From positions 682,001 through 746,000 of the forward strand of contig NZ_WXEW01000002.1 in the NCBI RefSeq assembly GCF_009901565.1: DNA of 64,000 nt, read 5' to 3'. The notes beneath the pieces were generated by a model, which saw nothing but the letters and a program-made list of their open reading frames with translations, did not search any database and was not told the origin of the DNA. The DNA is from Herbidospora solisilvae. Its GTDB lineage: Bacteria > Actinomycetota > Actinomycetes > Streptosporangiales > Streptosporangiaceae. This document shows, piece by piece, positions 29,649 to 38,656 of this stretch (within the stretch, counting starts at the first letter, position 1; every line of letters begins with the position of its first letter). The translations under genes were made by a program, and so were the position numbers.

Positions 29649-30095
29649 ATGACGTCCGGTGATCTCCAGCTTCGCAGAGCAGAGAAGACCGACGCGGAGC
29701 AGATCTTCGCGTTGGCTCGCGAATTCGCCGTGTCGTTCCGACCAGAGCGGGCCGCCTTCGACGCCGCCTTCCCCCAGCTCCTGGAGAACGAGGAGGCGCT
29801 CCTCCTCGTGGCCACCGTCGACGGCGTCGTCCGGGGCTACCTGCTGGGCTTCACCCACCTGACCCTGTTCGCCAACGGCCGGGTCGCGTGGGTGGAAGAG
29901 GCGATCATCGAGAGCGGCTTCCGCCGCCACGGCCTCGGCCGCCACCTGCTCGCCGAGTTCGAGCTCTGGGCGCGCAGCCGCGACGCGGGATACGTCGCGC
30001 TGGCCACGCGCCGGGCGGCCGAGTTCTACAAGGCGACCGGCTACGAGGTGTCGGCCACCTACTACCGCAAGCTGCTACGCCCCAAGAACCCCTAG
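29649..30095 (+). CDS. GNAT-family N-acetyltransferase
   Basis: A 148-residue acetyl-CoA-dependent acyltransferase. The fold is clear from IIESGFRRHGLGRHLLAEFELWA (pyrophosphate loop RRHGLG) and the C-terminal AAEFYKATGYEVSATYYRK. The acceptor cannot be predicted. The gene is single, and its end overlaps the convergent large unknown gene by four bases. Confidence 0.9.
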   Translation: MTSGDLQLRRAEKTDAEQIFALAREFAVSFRPERAAFDAAFPQLLENEEALLLVATVDGVVRGYLLGFTHLTLFANGRVAWVEEAIIESGFRRHGLGRHLLAEFELWARSRDAGYVALATRRAAEFYKATGYEVSATYYRKLLRPKNP

Positions 30096-31852
30096 GACGT
30101 GAGCTGGGCGTCGAGCCGGTAGCCGTCGACGGTCACGTAGACCGAGTCGCCCGGACGCGCGTTCAACCGCATCAGCACCGGCTGCAGCGAGTCGAAGACC
30201 GGCTGCCGGTCGCGCCACACCAGCACCACGGCGTTGTCGCCGGGACCGGTCACCGACAGCAGGGTGCCGGGGCGCATGCCGAGCTGGGCCGCGTAGTTCT
30301 CCGGCACCGCCACCGGCTCACCGCGCAGGTGCCCGCTGGTGACGTCGATGCGCTGCCAGCGGCGCGGGTCGGACGCCGGGCTCGGCGTGCTGCGCGGGCT
30401 GGGCACCAGGTGAGGGCGCGGCGCGCCGCCGGTGAGGGCGTTGAGCGCGGCCAGCGCGGTCGCCGGGTCGGGACCGCTGTGGGCCATCTTCGGTATCGGC
30501 ACGCCCGCCGGCCGGGCCGGGTGGCCGTTGGCGCCGGGGGTGCGGCGCGGCAGCGGGGCGTCGCCCACGGGGGCGCCGTTGGCGGGGGACGTCGCGTTCG
30601 AGGGAGTCTTCGGCAGGGCTTCCATCCAGGCCTTGGCGGAGTGGGAACGGATGCCGAGCTGGCCGAGCAGTTCGATCACGTCGGCGTCGGCCGGATGGGC
30701 CGACAGCAGCTGGCGGGTGCGGTCGCGCAGGCCGCCCAGGTCGCCCACGACGAGCCAGCCGTCCTGCAGCCGGCGGTCGGGCATGAGCGTCACCAGGACC
30801 CGCCACAGAGGCGTACGCAGCGCCGGGACCTCGATGGGGTGGGACGGGTCGGCGCCGATCAGCTGCTCCTGGGTGGCGGCGGTGCCGAGCCACTCGGTGA
30901 GGCCGAACAGGTGACCCGTCAGGGCGGCGGAGTCGGGGGAGCGCAGCCACATCAGCACCCGCTCCTCGGCGGTGCGCTGGGCCTGCGACAGCAGCTCGCG
31001 GTCGACGTTGAGCTCGTGGGCGAGGGTGCGGAGGCTGATCGGCTCGGCGGCGAACAGGCGCTGCGCGGCGACCGCGCGCTCCAGCGGGTTCCACTCGCGG
31101 AACAGGTGCTCGACCAGGCCGACCATCGGGTGTTCGGCGATGTTGACCGGCGCGGGCTTCTCGGGCTCCTTGGCCGGGGCCGGCACCACGGGGGTGCCGT
31201 TGACGGCCGGTTTCGCGCCGTTGGCCTGACCGTTGACCGGACCGTTGGCCTGGCCGTTGACGGGGCCGCGCGCCGGGGCGGCGGGGATCGCGGCCATCAT
31301 GCCGGTCTCCTCGACGGTCGGCACGGGCGCCGCCAGCGGCGCCGACTTGGCCGGCTGCTGGACCTGCGCCGGGGTCGGGGCCTGGGGCGCGGCGGCGGCC
31401 GGGGCGGCGGTCTCGGCGGGGATCTCGATGCGGATGTGCGTGAAGATCTCCTTGAACACCGCCGTCAGCACCACCTCGGGCGTCGCCGCCGCCGACGGGG
31501 TGTCGAGGTCGCCGGCGGTGAGGCGGCGCAGGCGCTGCCAGCCGCCCAGCCCGATGATCACCGAGCGGACGGGGTCGGGCCAGCCGGGCAGCTGACGGTC
31601 GACCGTGTGCACCTGCACGGCCGGCATGAAGTCGGTCAGCGGCAGATGGTCGAGATGGGTCACGGCGAGCCGGGCGAGCCGCTCGCAGACCCAGTCAACT
31701 CCGGTCGTGCCGAGGGCACGGCCCAGTGCGACGGAGCCCCACCAGCCGCCGGGGAGACGTGGATCTCCCAGTACATCGGCCACCTGCTGGGGGCGGCTCC
31801 AGCGAAGAGCGGGAACCAGATCGCTCAGGCAGATCGTTGACTCGGCGTCCAT
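30092..31852 (-). CDS. Large protein of unknown function with a sigma-region-4-like helix-turn-helix
   Basis: A 586-residue soluble protein I do not recognise. The N-terminal domain (to about 165) has a WGSVALGRALG segment. A low-complexity linker of Ala, Pro, Asn and Gly follows, including the repeated unit NGQANGPVNGQANG near 215-228. A central helical region (about 260-310) has a segment like a sigma-factor region 4 helix-turn-helix: ISLRTLAHELNVDRELLSQA. The C-terminal 90 residues look like a compact beta barrel (GHLRGEPVAVPENYAAQLGM). ATG 31852 is chosen because longer versions begin with TTG and poor sequence. DNA or RNA binding is a guess. Confidence 0.75.
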   Translation of the reverse strand: MDAESTICLSDLVPALRWSRPQQVADVLGDPRLPGGWWGSVALGRALGTTGVDWVCERLARLAVTHLDHLPLTDFMPAVQVHTVDRQLPGWPDPVRSVIIGLGGWQRLRRLTAGDLDTPSAAATPEVVLTAVFKEIFTHIRIEIPAETAAPAAAAPQAPTPAQVQQPAKSAPLAAPVPTVEETGMMAAIPAAPARGPVNGQANGPVNGQANGAKPAVNGTPVVPAPAKEPEKPAPVNIAEHPMVGLVEHLFREWNPLERAVAAQRLFAAEPISLRTLAHELNVDRELLSQAQRTAEERVLMWLRSPDSAALTGHLFGLTEWLGTAATQEQLIGADPSHPIEVPALRTPLWRVLVTLMPDRRLQDGWLVVGDLGGLRDRTRQLLSAHPADADVIELLGQLGIRSHSAKAWMEALPKTPSNATSPANGAPVGDAPLPRRTPGANGHPARPAGVPIPKMAHSGPDPATALAALNALTGGAPRPHLVPSPRSTPSPASDPRRWQRIDVTSGHLRGEPVAVPENYAAQLGMRPGTLLSVTGPGDNAVVLVWRDRQPVFDSLQPVLMRLNARPGDSVYVTVDGYRLDAQLTS

Positions 31853-31917
31853 CGGTTTGACCGCACCCTCCCGAGAGTGACGCTTGTTGCTAATGGTGCA
31901 GCTTACGCCGCAAGCTA

Positions 31918-32841
31918 TCAATTGGTGTCAATAGGGTAAAGCTCTGTTGCGTTCTTGACGGCCGGAGGACGGCCGCCGATCAGCCCAACGGCCCGCCGGC
32001 CTGCGCGGCAGCCCGCTTCGAGACATTCGGAACGGGTGGAACCCGCGAGTCGGGCCGTGAGGAACCCGGCCGCGAACGCGTCTCCCGCGCCGGTGGAGTC
32101 GACGACGCGGTCGGCCGGCCCCGCCGTGGCGGCACCGGCCCGAGCAACGATACGCCCGTCTTGGGCGAGAAGCGCGCCCGCCGGGCCGAGCTTCACGACC
32201 GCGGTTCCGTAGATGTCGCCGAGGAGTTCGGCCGCCCGCTCGGGATCGGCGGCTCCGGTCAGCACGAGCGCCTCGTCGCGGTTGGGGATGATCACATCCG
32301 CCTCCCGGGTCTCGGCGAGGAAACGTTCGGCGCCGAACTCGTGCAGGAACCGCGTCGAGGCGGGGTCGACGCTGACCGTGACGCCCTTCGCGGCCCGCAT
32401 GGCGATCCGGGCCAGCTCCAGCCCCTCCGGCGTCCACATCAGGTAGCCGGACAGGTGGAGGCAGCCCACGCCGTCGAGCAGCGCGTCGGTCCAGTCGCCG
32501 GGGCCCAGACGACGCGCCGCGCCCCGGTTGGTCAGGAACGACCGCTCGCCCGCGTCGTCGACCATGGCGATCACGACGGCGGTCGGGCGGTCGGGGTCGA
32601 CGGTCACATGGGTTTTGACGCCGCTCAGCGCGTTCAGGTGCCACGCCGCCGTGTCGGCGCCGACGCGGGCCAGCAACCGGGCGTCGCCGCCCAGGTGGGC
32701 GGCCCACGCGGCGGTGTTGGCGCCCGAGCCGCCCGGCCGCAGCGTGATGTCGGCCTCGGTGTCGGTGCCCGTGGCCACCGGCTCCGAATGGAGCGCGACG
32801 ACGTCGGTCACGACATCGCCGATCACCAGCAGCCCCCTCAT
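31918..32841 (-). CDS. psuK: PfkB-family kinase, probable pseudouridine kinase
   Basis: A 307-residue ribokinase-fold enzyme. It has the N-terminal GGSGANTAAWAAHLGG and the C-terminal anion-hole motif DSTGAGDAFAAGF. The gene lies directly downstream of psuG, so pseudouridine phosphorylation to pseudouridine 5'-phosphate is the natural role; PfkB kinases alone do not reveal the sugar. ATG 32841 is used; a GTG four codons earlier (32853) with GAGG upstream is equally possible. The stop lies within 70 bases of the next gene's start on the same strand. Confidence 0.85.
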   Translation of the reverse strand: MRGLLVIGDVVTDVVALHSEPVATGTDTEADITLRPGGSGANTAAWAAHLGGDARLLARVGADTAAWHLNALSGVKTHVTVDPDRPTAVVIAMVDDAGERSFLTNRGAARRLGPGDWTDALLDGVGCLHLSGYLMWTPEGLELARIAMRAAKGVTVSVDPASTRFLHEFGAERFLAETREADVIIPNRDEALVLTGAADPERAAELLGDIYGTAVVKLGPAGALLAQDGRIVARAGAATAGPADRVVDSTGAGDAFAAGFLTARLAGSTRSECLEAGCRAGRRAVGLIGGRPPAVKNATELYPIDTN

Positions 32842-32926
32842 GTCCCGCGTCACGGGGCCTCGGATCCGGTGTCGGTCACGACAACGCCGATCACCGGCCG
32901 CGCCCGCATCCCCGATCCCATGTCCC

Positions 32927-33835
32927 TCAGTTCTCCGGCGTCCAGGATGACGCGATTTCCGCCGCGAGGCGGGTGTTTCCGCGTACTGCCGCGAGGTTGG
33001 CCGCAAGTGAGGCGCCTTGGGTGGCCTCGACCAGGTATTCCAGCAAGTACGGGGTGATGGCCTGACCTGTCACTCCGCTCGTCTCGGCGGCCTGGAGGGC
33101 CTCGGCGAGGACGCGGTCGTGCAGGGCCGGGTCGAGCTGCTCGTCCTGCGGCACGGGGTTGGCGACGATCAGGGCGGTCTCGGGACCGCCGAGGGCGTCC
33201 TGGGCGCGCATGATGCCGGCGGCCTCCGCGGCCGACTCGATGCGCCAGTCGACCGGCTCGCCGGAGGTGTGCAGGTAGAAGCCGGGGAAGGTGTCCGTGC
33301 GGAAGCCGACCACGGTGACCTGGCGGGTCTCCAGGCGCTGGAGCGTGGCGGGCACGTCCAGGATCGACTTCACGCCGGCGCAGACGACGGTGATGCGCGT
33401 GCGGCTCAGGGTGTCGATGTCGGCCGACTCGTCCTGCACGGAGGTGTAGCCGCGGTGCACGCCGCCCAGGCCGCCGGTGGCGAACACCCGGATGCCGGCC
33501 CGCGCGGCCAGGAACGAGGTCGCCGAGACCGTCGTCGCGCCGCTGAGCTTGAGCGTCGCGCACGGCGCGAGGTCGCGGAAGCCGAGCTTGCGCAGTCCCG
33601 GCTCGGTGGCGACCCGCACCAGCTCCTCGTCGGTCAGCCCGGCCCGGGGCACGCCGTCGAGCACCGCGATCGTGGCCGGGACCGCGCCGCCCGCCCGGAC
33701 CAGTCCTTCCAGCTCACGGGCCACTTCGAGGTTCCTGGGCTGCGGCAGGCCGTGGGAGATGATGGTCGACTCCAGTGCCACCACCGGGCGGCCCTCCGCG
33801 AGCGCGGTCGCCACTTCCTCGGAACGCTTGATCAT
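32927..33835 (-). CDS. psuG: Pseudouridine-5'-phosphate glycosidase
   Basis: A 302-residue enzyme that splits pseudouridine 5'-phosphate into uracil and ribose 5-phosphate. Family motifs are intact: VVALESTIISHGLP, GAVPATIAVLDG, SGATTVSATSFLAARAGI, FATGGLGGVHRG and CAGVKSILD with the catalytic lysine. It matches PsuG of E. coli in length. ATG 33835 follows GGGGAT by six bases; an upstream ATG at 33877 would add 14 poorly supported residues. With psuK it forms a complete salvage route for pseudouridine from RNA turnover. Confidence 0.95.
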   Translation of the reverse strand: MIKRSEEVATALAEGRPVVALESTIISHGLPQPRNLEVARELEGLVRAGGAVPATIAVLDGVPRAGLTDEELVRVATEPGLRKLGFRDLAPCATLKLSGATTVSATSFLAARAGIRVFATGGLGGVHRGYTSVQDESADIDTLSRTRITVVCAGVKSILDVPATLQRLETRQVTVVGFRTDTFPGFYLHTSGEPVDWRIESAAEAAGIMRAQDALGGPETALIVANPVPQDEQLDPALHDRVLAEALQAAETSGVTGQAITPYLLEYLVEATQGASLAANLAAVRGNTRLAAEIASSWTPEN

Positions 33836-33981
33836 TGAAATATCCCCATACGTCGCAGGTGGTCCCAGAGCACTCATAAATGTAAGGTGCGGGCATGGTG
33901 TCCCCGCCGCAGCCCCATTGGCAGACCGGTCTCTAGTCCCGCTCCCGCTTTCGTCACGCCACGAGAACGAGGGGACTCACC

Positions 33982-35469
33982 ATGTTCGACGTCGTCATCG
34001 CCGGCGCCGGCCACAACGGCCTGGTCGCCGCCGCCTATCTCGCCCGCGCGGGCAGAAGCGTGCTCCTGCTGGAGCGGTTCGGCCACGTGGGCGGCCTGGC
34101 CGTCTCGGCCCAGGCCTTCCCGGGCGTCGAGGCCCGGGTCTCGCGCTACTCCTACCTCGTCAGCCTGCTGCCCTCCAAGGTCGTGACCGACCTGGGGCTG
34201 CCGCTCGACCTGCGGCGGCGGCGCTACTCGTCGTACACGCCGGTCGGGAACGGCGGGCTGCTGGTCGACGGCGGCGACGAGGACCGCACGGCCGCGTCGT
34301 TCGCGAGCATCACCGGCAGCGGCCACGAGATCGTCGCCTGGCGCCGCTTCTACGCCATGACGGCCGCCGCCGCGACCGCGATCGCGCCCACCCTGATCGA
34401 GCCGCTGATGCCGCGCGAGCGCCTTCGCGACCTGGTGGGCGAGCCGTGGACCGATCTGTTCGAACGCCCCATCGGCCAGGTGGTGAACGAGTGGTTCGCC
34501 GACGACGTCGTGCGCGGGGTGGTGCTGACCGACGCCCTGATCGGCACCTTCGCCGATCCGGACGCCGACCTGCTGGCCAACCGGTGTTTTCTCTATCACG
34601 TCATCGGCGACGGCACGGGTGACTGGAACGTCCCGGTGGGCGGCATGGGCGCCGTCACGGGAGGCCTCGCCGACATCGCCCGCGGGGCGGGCGCGCAGAT
34701 CCGGCTGAACGCCGAGGTGGTCGCGATCGACCCGGCGACCGGCGAGGTGACGTACCGGGACGAGACCGGCGAGCACACCGTGACCGGCGGGAAGGTCCTC
34801 GCGAACGTGCCTCCGTTCACGCTCGCGCGCCTGCTGGGCGAGGAGGAACCGGAGCGGCCCGAAGGGGCCCAGCTGAAGATCAACATGGTGCTGCGGCGGC
34901 TGCCCCGGCTGAAGGACCACTCGGTCGACCCGCGCGAGGCCTTCAGCGGCACCTTCCACATCAACGAGAGCCGCGACCAGCTCGCCGCCGCCTTCCGGCA
35001 GGCGTCGGCGGGGCGGATCCCCGACCTGCCGCCCGCCGAGGTCTACTGCCACTCGCTGACCGACCCGTCGATCCTCGGCGCGGACCTGCGCGAGTCGGGC
35101 GCGCAGACGATGACGCTGTTCGGCCTGCACATGCCCGCGCGGCTGTTCGACCGCCCGGGGGCCAAGGAGGAGGCGGTCCGCCGGACCCTCGCCTCGATCG
35201 ACTCGGTCCTGGCCGAACCCATCGAGGACGTGCTGCTGCCCGGCTGCCTGGAGGCCAAGACCCCCCTCGACCTGGAGAAGGACGCCGCCCTCCCCGGAGG
35301 CCACATCTTCCACCAGGACCTGTCCTGGCCCTACGCCGAAGGGGAGGGCCGCTGGGGCGTGGAGACCGCCCACGAACGGCTGCTGCTGTGCGGCGCGGGC
35401 GCGCGGCGCGGCGGCGGGGTGAGCGGGATCCCGGGCCACAACGCGGCGATGGCCGTCCTCGGACGTTAA
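33982..35469 (+). CDS. FAD-dependent oxidoreductase of the phytoene-desaturase/PYROXD2 type
   Basis: A 495-residue flavoprotein. The dinucleotide-binding motif [17 protein letters not shown] is at 8-24, with [10 protein letters not shown] closing the FAD site, and [12 protein letters not shown] near the C-terminus is the second FAD contact. The shared [14 protein letters not shown] shows it is a paralogue of the oxidase at 47.5 kb. It probably dehydrogenates a C-N or C-C bond, but the substrate is not readable. It stands between psuG and the two-component genes without an obvious partner and lacks the TetR operator found at the other paralogue. Confidence 0.88.
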   Translation: MFDVVIAGAGHNGLVAAAYLARAGRSVLLLERFGHVGGLAVSAQAFPGVEARVSRYSYLVSLLPSKVVTDLGLPLDLRRRRYSSYTPVGNGGLLVDGGDEDRTAASFASITGSGHEIVAWRRFYAMTAAAATAIAPTLIEPLMPRERLRDLVGEPWTDLFERPIGQVVNEWFADDVVRGVVLTDALIGTFADPDADLLANRCFLYHVIGDGTGDWNVPVGGMGAVTGGLADIARGAGAQIRLNAEVVAIDPATGEVTYRDETGEHTVTGGKVLANVPPFTLARLLGEEEPERPEGAQLKINMVLRRLPRLKDHSVDPREAFSGTFHINESRDQLAAAFRQASAGRIPDLPPAEVYCHSLTDPSILGADLRESGAQTMTLFGLHMPARLFDRPGAKEEAVRRTLASIDSVLAEPIEDVLLPGCLEAKTPLDLEKDAALPGGHIFHQDLSWPYAEGEGRWGVETAHERLLLCGAGARRGGGVSGIPGHNAAMAVLGR

Positions 35470-35497
35470 GGGTCCTCTCAGAGGCGGTCGTTACCGT

Positions 35498-36199
35498 GTG
35501 AACGTGACGGACGAGACACCCCGGCTGCTGGTCGTCGACGACGAACCCGCCCTGCGTGAGGCGCTGCGGCGCAGCCTGGAGTTCGAGGGATACCGGGTCG
35601 CGACGGCCTCCGACGGGCTGGGCGCGCTCGCCGAGCTCCAGCGCGAGACCTACGACGCGGTGCTGCTCGACGTCATGATGCCGCGCCTGGACGGGCTCAC
35701 CACCTGCCGCCGCCTCCGGGCGGCCGGCGACCAGGTGCCGATCCTGATGCTGACCGCCCGGGACGCCGTCGGCGACCGCGTTTCGGGCCTGGACGCCGGA
35801 GCCGACGACTACCTGGTCAAGCCGTTCGAGCTCGACGAGCTGCTGGCCCGGGTCCGGGCGCTGCTGCGGCGCGGCGCATTGGCCGCCCAGGACGGCGACG
35901 AACTGGTCTTCGAGGGCCTGCGGATGAACCCGGCCACCCGGGAGGTCCGGCGCGGCCGGCGGCCCCTCGACCTGACCCGGACCGAGTTCCTGCTGCTGGA
36001 GCTGTTCCTGGCCCACCCCCGGCAGGTGCTCGGCCGGGAGCAGATCCTCAGCGCGGTGTGGGGCTTCGACTTCGAGCCCTCGTCCAACTCCCTGGACGTC
36101 TACGTCATGTACCTGCGCCGCAAGACCGAGGCCGGCGGCGAACCGCGGCTGATCCACACCGTGCGCGGGGTCGGCTACGTGCTGAGGGCCGCGCCGTGA
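35498..36199 (+). CDS. OmpR-family response regulator
   Basis: A 233-residue two-component regulator. The receiver domain has VVDDE at the acidic pocket, phosphoacceptor Asp58 in [11 protein letters not shown] and the switch lysine in YLVKPFE. The C-terminal winged helix is of OmpR/PhoB type ([15 protein letters not shown] through [10 protein letters not shown]). GTG 35498 or 35504 may start it. Its stop overlaps the kinase start (GTGA). Sequence style resembles MprA/TcrX regulators of envelope stress. Confidence 0.94.
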   Translation: MNVTDETPRLLVVDDEPALREALRRSLEFEGYRVATASDGLGALAELQRETYDAVLLDVMMPRLDGLTTCRRLRAAGDQVPILMLTARDAVGDRVSGLDAGADDYLVKPFELDELLARVRALLRRGALAAQDGDELVFEGLRMNPATREVRRGRRPLDLTRTEFLLLELFLAHPRQVLGREQILSAVWGFDFEPSSNSLDVYVMYLRRKTEAGGEPRLIHTVRGVGYVLRAAP

Positions 36200-37542
36200 G
36201 CCTGCGGCGGCGGGTCACGTTCGTGATCGCGGTGGCGGTGGCCGTCGCCATCGCCGTGTGCGCCGGGGTGAGCTGGCTGATCGTCCGCGACCGGCTCCGC
36301 GACCAGGTCGTGGAGTCGCTGGAGCAGTTCCCCGTGCTCGACGTGCAGGTCGCGCAGGCGCTGGCCCGCTGCGGCCAGGACCACCGCGACCAGCCGTGGG
36401 ACCCCTCGGGGCGCGGCTGGCAGCTCGTCAGGGCCGACGGGTCGATCTGCCAGGAGGGCTCCTCGGCGCTCGACCCGCTGCCCGCCGAACTCGCCCTCAC
36501 CACCGCCGAGGGATCGCCGGTGGTGCGCGACGGCGTGCTGCGCGGCAAGTACCGCACGCCCGTCATCGCCTACACCGAGTGGTTCAAGCCCGGCACGGCG
36601 CTGACCGTGTTCCGCTCGACGCGCGAGATGGACGCCTCGCTGCGCACGCTCGGCCTGGTGCTCGCCGGGGTCTGCGCCGTCGGGGTGCTCGGCGCCTGCG
36701 TCACCGGCCTCTACCTGGCCCGTACGGCCCTGCGCCCCGTCGCGTCGCTGACGGGCGCGGTCGAACACGTGGCCAGGACCGAGGACCTGGAGGTCCGCAT
36801 CCCCGTCGACGGCAAGGACGAGATCGCCCGCCTGGGCGCCGCCTTCAACACGATGACCGCCGCGCTGGCCGCCTCGCGGGACCGCCAGCGGCAGCTGGTC
36901 TCCGACGCCGGCCACGAGCTGCGCACCCCGCTCACCTCGCTGCGCACCAACATCGACCTGCTGCTCCGCAGCGAGAACACCGGCCGCCCGCTGGCGCCCG
37001 AGGCCAAGAGGCTGCTGCTGGTCAGCGTGAAGGAACAGTTCGAGGAGATGTCGTCCCTCATCGCCGACCTGCTGGAACTGTCACGGAACGCCGAGACGGG
37101 CGGCTCGTCGGCCGACGTGGAGCTCCAGGACATCGTCTCGGCGGCGGTCGACCGGGCCCGGCGGCGCGGCCCCGGGCTCGTCTTCGACGTGGAGTTGTCC
37201 CCGTGGCGGGTGCGCGGGGACGTGCGCGGGTTGCAGCGCGCGGCCGTTAACATCCTGGACAACGCGGTCAAGTTCAGCCCGGAGGGGGGCACCGTGACGG
37301 TCCGCCTGCGGGACGGCGAGCTGACCGTCCGCGACGAGGGGCCGGGCATCGCCGACGAGGAGCTCCCGCACGTCTTCGAACGCTTCTGGCGCTCTCCCGC
37401 CGCCCGCAGCCTGCCCGGTTCGGGCCTGGGACTGGCCATCGTCGCCCAGGCGGTCAGGGCCGCCGACGGAGAGGTGGGCCTGGAGAGCGGCCCGTCGGGC
37501 GGGACGACGGTGACCGTGCGGCTGCCCGGATCCGCCACGTGA
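36196..37542 (+). CDS. Sensor histidine kinase (MprB-like)
   Basis: A 448-residue membrane kinase paired with the preceding regulator. One membrane helix is at about 8-30 ([20 protein letters not shown]), an extracellular sensor loop of about 130 residues with two cysteines follows, a second helix lies near 155-178, then HAMP. The H-box is [14 protein letters not shown] (His240), the N-box [10 protein letters not shown], and the glycine boxes DEGPGI and GSGLGLAI. All catalytic parts are intact. The GTG start overlaps the regulator stop by three bases. The signal is unknown. Confidence 0.94.
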   Translation: MSLRRRVTFVIAVAVAVAIAVCAGVSWLIVRDRLRDQVVESLEQFPVLDVQVAQALARCGQDHRDQPWDPSGRGWQLVRADGSICQEGSSALDPLPAELALTTAEGSPVVRDGVLRGKYRTPVIAYTEWFKPGTALTVFRSTREMDASLRTLGLVLAGVCAVGVLGACVTGLYLARTALRPVASLTGAVEHVARTEDLEVRIPVDGKDEIARLGAAFNTMTAALAASRDRQRQLVSDAGHELRTPLTSLRTNIDLLLRSENTGRPLAPEAKRLLLVSVKEQFEEMSSLIADLLELSRNAETGGSSADVELQDIVSAAVDRARRRGPGLVFDVELSPWRVRGDVRGLQRAAVNILDNAVKFSPEGGTVTVRLRDGELTVRDEGPGIADEELPHVFERFWRSPAARSLPGSGLGLAIVAQAVRAADGEVGLESGPSGGTTVTVRLPGSAT

Positions 37543-38270
37543 TCGAGATCGTGCTGCCCGTCTACAACGAGGAACGGGTGCTGGCGTCGAGCGTGGCCAC
37601 GCTCCTCGACTTCCTCAAACGGGAATGCCCGTTCCCGGCCCAGGTGACCGTGGCCGACAACGGCTCGACGGACGCCACCTGGCGGGTCGCCCGGTCTCTG
37701 GACGGCGTCCGGACGATCCGCCTGGAGTCCAAGGGCCGTGGGCGCGCCCTGCGGGAGGCCTGGTCGTGGAGCCAGGCCGACGTGGTGGCGTACATGGACG
37801 TCGACCTGTCCACCGACCTGGCCGCCTTCGTGCCGCTCGTCGGCCCGCTGCTGGCCGGGGAGCGCGACGTCGCGGTCGGCTCGCGGCTGGCCCCCGGATC
37901 CTCGGTGGTCCGCAGTCCCCGGCGCGACTTCATCTCCCGCGCCTACAACGGGCTGCTGCGCTCGCTCGGCGCGGAGTTCACCGACGCCCAGTGCGGGTTC
38001 AAGGCGATGCGCACCCCGGTCGCCCGGGAGTTGCTCCCGCACGTGACCGACGACGCCTGGTTCTTCGACACCGAACTGCTGCTCAAGGCGCAGTGGCGCG
38101 GCCTTCGCCTCCACGAGGTGCCGGTGCGGTGGGTCGACGATCCCGACAGCAGCGTGGACGTCGTGCGCACCGCGATCGCCCAGCTGCGCGGCCTCGCCCG
38201 GGTGGTGTCGGAACGCGATCGCGGGGTAGCCGCAGCCGCATGGACAAACAGGCATTCATCGCGCTCCTGA
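37539..38270 (+). CDS. Family 2 glycosyltransferase (dolichol-phosphate mannosyltransferase-like)
   Basis: A 243-residue GT-A enzyme: IVLPVYNEERVL at the N-terminus, ADNGSTDATW, and the metal-binding DVD in YMDVDLSTD. No C-terminal membrane domain is present, so it resembles soluble polyprenyl-phosphate sugar transferases. The GTG start overlaps the kinase stop by four bases, so the transferase is likely induced with the two-component system and may act on the envelope. Its end overlaps the ferritin-like gene by 31 bases. Confidence 0.9.
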   Translation: MIEIVLPVYNEERVLASSVATLLDFLKRECPFPAQVTVADNGSTDATWRVARSLDGVRTIRLESKGRGRALREAWSWSQADVVAYMDVDLSTDLAAFVPLVGPLLAGERDVAVGSRLAPGSSVVRSPRRDFISRAYNGLLRSLGAEFTDAQCGFKAMRTPVARELLPHVTDDAWFFDTELLLKAQWRGLRLHEVPVRWVDDPDSSVDVVRTAIAQLRGLARVVSERDRGVAAAAWTNRHSSRS

Positions 38271-38656
38271 ACGAGGACCTCGAGAGCGAATACCGCTCGA
38301 TCGTCCAGTACACCCAGCACGCGGCGACCATCAAGGGCGCCGAATACCAGCCCATCGTCGAAGAGATGCGCGCCCACCTGTCGCAGGAACTCGAACACGC
38401 CTCCGCCCTGGCGGAGCAGATCGACTTCCTCGGCGGCGTCCCCTCGGTCAAGGTCCCGCACATCCCCGACGCCCACGACGGCGCGGCCGCCCTCCGGCTG
38501 GACCTGGAGCTGGAGGAGACCCAGCTCGTCCGCTACCGGGAACGGGTCGAGCAGGCCATCGCCCTGGGCCTCCCCGACGTGGCCGAGGCGCTGCGCCCCC
38601 TGCTGCAGCAGACGCAGGACCACGTCATGGACCTGCAGGGCGCCCTCGGCAGATGA
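38240..38656 (+). CDS. Ferritin-like four-helix protein
   Basis: A 138-residue helical protein with ferritin-type metal ligands spread over the helices: LNEDLESEYRSIVQYTQHA, then LSQELEHASALAEQIDFLGG. It resembles small bacterioferritin-like proteins of actinomycetes and may store or oxidise iron. The ATG lies within the end of the glycosyltransferase gene. It converges with the acyl-CoA synthetase gene, and the two coding regions overlap by 32 bases. Confidence 0.82.
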   Translation: MDKQAFIALLNEDLESEYRSIVQYTQHAATIKGAEYQPIVEEMRAHLSQELEHASALAEQIDFLGGVPSVKVPHIPDAHDGAAALRLDLELEETQLVRYRERVEQAIALGLPDVAEALRPLLQQTQDHVMDLQGALGR

